Assembly: GCA_001776195.1 (NCBI GenBank)
Contig: MEZY01000038.1
Span: 4,568-51,565, forward strand
From: Candidatus Berkelbacteria bacterium RIFOXYA2_FULL_43_10
Lineage (GTDB): Bacteria; Patescibacteriota; UBA1384; XYA2-FULL-43-10
Length of the DNA stretch: 46,998 nt
Reading direction: 5' to 3'
Below the pieces are notes generated by a model, which saw only the letters and a list, made by a program, of their open reading frames with translations, was not told where the DNA came from and searched no databases. Of the stretch, positions 46,132-46,998 are shown in pieces; position 1 is the stretch's first letter, and every line of letters begins with the position of its first letter. Both the position numbers and the translations under genes were made by a program.

Positions 46132-46422
46132 ATGGCAGATCAATGGGTATGTGTAGAGTGCGGCCATCCGACACCGATAGAACCGGGAGGCGATGGATGT
46201 CCGGAGTGCGGCGGGAAGATGGAAAAGATAGATGATCTCGACAACGATTTGGAAAAGGATACTTACGGAAAAGGTGAGATGGAAACCCCGCTCGATGACG
46301 ACATAGAGTTGCCGGAGACAGATGATGAAGCCGAAGGCGACGATGAAGAAGAAGCTCAGGATGAATCACCGATAATTCAGCCAAAACAAGATGATTATTC
46401 AGATGAGAGAGAAGCAACTTGA
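46132..46422 (+). CDS. small acidic zinc-ribbon protein
   Basis: A 96-residue protein. A rubredoxin-like zinc ribbon (VCVECGHPTPIEP, then GCPECGGKM, residues ~6-29) is followed by a ~65-residue strongly acidic, low-complexity tail (ELPETDDEAEGDDEEEA), probably disordered. No specific function can be assigned. GGGAGA precedes the ATG, with its own promoter and terminator, so it is a single-gene unit. Its base composition is like its neighbours, unlike the GC-rich cassettes. Confidence 0.82.
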   Translation: MADQWVCVECGHPTPIEPGGDGCPECGGKMEKIDDLDNDLEKDTYGKGEMETPLDDDIELPETDDEAEGDDEEEAQDESPIIQPKQDDYSDEREAT

Positions 46423-46437
46423 TCTTCAAAAGCAATT

Positions 46438-46476
46438 AACAAATGCCACCCACCGAATCGGCGGGTGGCATTTGTT
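46438..46476 (+). terminator. terminator hairpin after the acidic zinc-ribbon gene
   Basis: AACAAATGCCACCC pairs with GGGTGGCATTTGTT, with CCG/CGG pairing further inside; the stem is long and nearly perfect. No T tract follows on the plus strand beyond the stem itself. Confidence 0.75.
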
Positions 46477-46509
46477 GCGCATCGAGTTAAAATCAGGTAC
46501 ATTCAATAT

Positions 46510-46998
46510 ATGAAATTGTATAATACTTTATCGAGAAAATCAGAATCAATTGTACCAATCGAGCCGGGCAAGATTAAACTCTATACCTGCGGACCGACTG
46601 TTTATGACTTTGCCCACATCGGCAACCTGCGTACCTATATTTTTGAGGATGTTCTGCGCCGTACGCTTGAGACGAATGATTATAATGTGAATCAAGTAAT
46701 GAATATCACCGATGTTGACGACAAAACCATCAGAGCAAGCGGCGGCAAACAGGAAAAGTTCAAGGAAATCACGCACGAATTCGAAAAAGCTTTCTTCGAC
46801 GATCTCGAGAAATTAAATATCAAAAAAGCTGAAACGATAACGCGAGCGACAGAATATGTAGAGAAAATGGTCGAGTTTGTGTCCGATCTTCTGGATAAAG
46901 GATTCGCCTACAAAGGTGAAGACGGAAGTATATACTATTCTATTGAAAAGTTCAAAGATTACGGAAAACTTTCACATCCGAATCTTGATGAGCTAAAA
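46510..46998 (+). CDS. cysS: cysteinyl-tRNA synthetase, N-terminal part (runs off window)
   Basis: The first 163 residues of a class Ia CysRS. The zinc cysteine is in LYTCGPTVYDFAHIGN (C27) with the HIGH motif as HIGN at residues ~36-39, followed by MNITDVDDKTI. KMSKS lies beyond the right edge. No Shine-Dalgarno is seen before the ATG at 46510; it follows a terminator, so it must have its own promoter between 46477 and 46509. Confidence 0.95.
   Translation, partial: MKLYNTLSRKSESIVPIEPGKIKLYTCGPTVYDFAHIGNLRTYIFEDVLRRTLETNDYNVNQVMNITDVDDKTIRASGGKQEKFKEITHEFEKAFFDDLEKLNIKKAETITRATEYVEKMVEFVSDLLDKGFAYKGEDGSIYYSIEKFKDYGKLSHPNLDELK

Overview
The window looks like a chromosomal piece of a Candidate Phyla Radiation (Patescibacteria) bacterium. 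This is inferred from gene content: a short Mfd, an N-terminally short DNA polymerase III delta' subunit, a type IV pilus locus with many prepilins, a eukaryal/archaeal-type IleRS, a stand-alone Cas2/PaaX-like regulator, and intergenic DNA packed with small repeats. UGA is used as a stop, so the genetic code is standard. No phylum-level assignment can be made from this sequence alone.

Layout. 1-4361 (minus): a PP2C-like membrane protein cut by the window edge and a P2-type cation ATPase. 4387-6863: a tRNA-Pro locus with a GIY-YIG gene and an orphan tRNA 3' half, an M50 peptidase and L28. 6899-7788: a Cas2/PaaX-like regulator bracketed by copies of a 38-bp palindrome. 9207-12119: zinc ribbon, holB, ricT and a TPR protein. 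12885-13904: tRNA-Thr(UGU), tRNA-Tyr, L33, and two intact tRNAs (Thr-GGU, Trp-CCA) each nested inside a broken tRNA carrying the same anticodon. 14056-28377: type IV pilus locus (two secreted proteins, PilN, PilO, a small membrane protein, PilB, PilT, PilC, two major-type prepilins, PilD, four minor prepilins). 28541-34617: trpS, rnhA, ileS, rodA. 36353-38062: L21, SecE, NusG, L11 (no L1). 38358-46998: short Mfd, DprA, TopA, RecR, a small acidic zinc ribbon and the start of CysS.

The most unusual layer is a set of seven short GC-rich transcription units (eight genes) scattered between ordinary AT-richer genes: 5356-5763, 7885-8996, 12143-12812, 29679-30006, 35515-36190, 40491-41185 and 44963-45307. 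Each ends in a strong GC-rich hairpin, and six of the seven start with a near-consensus sigma-70 promoter with exactly 17 bp spacing. The products are small membrane proteins, a cold-shock-domain protein and soluble proteins I do not recognise. They read as self-contained expression cassettes of foreign base composition.

A second layer is repeat invasion. Intergenic-type repeats appear in frame inside ileS and topA, GC-rich palindromes sit at the junctions of broken tRNAs and ahead of rpmB, two ~166-bp MITE-like elements share terminal inverted repeats, and an ACACACACAG-type repeat follows six stop codons directly.
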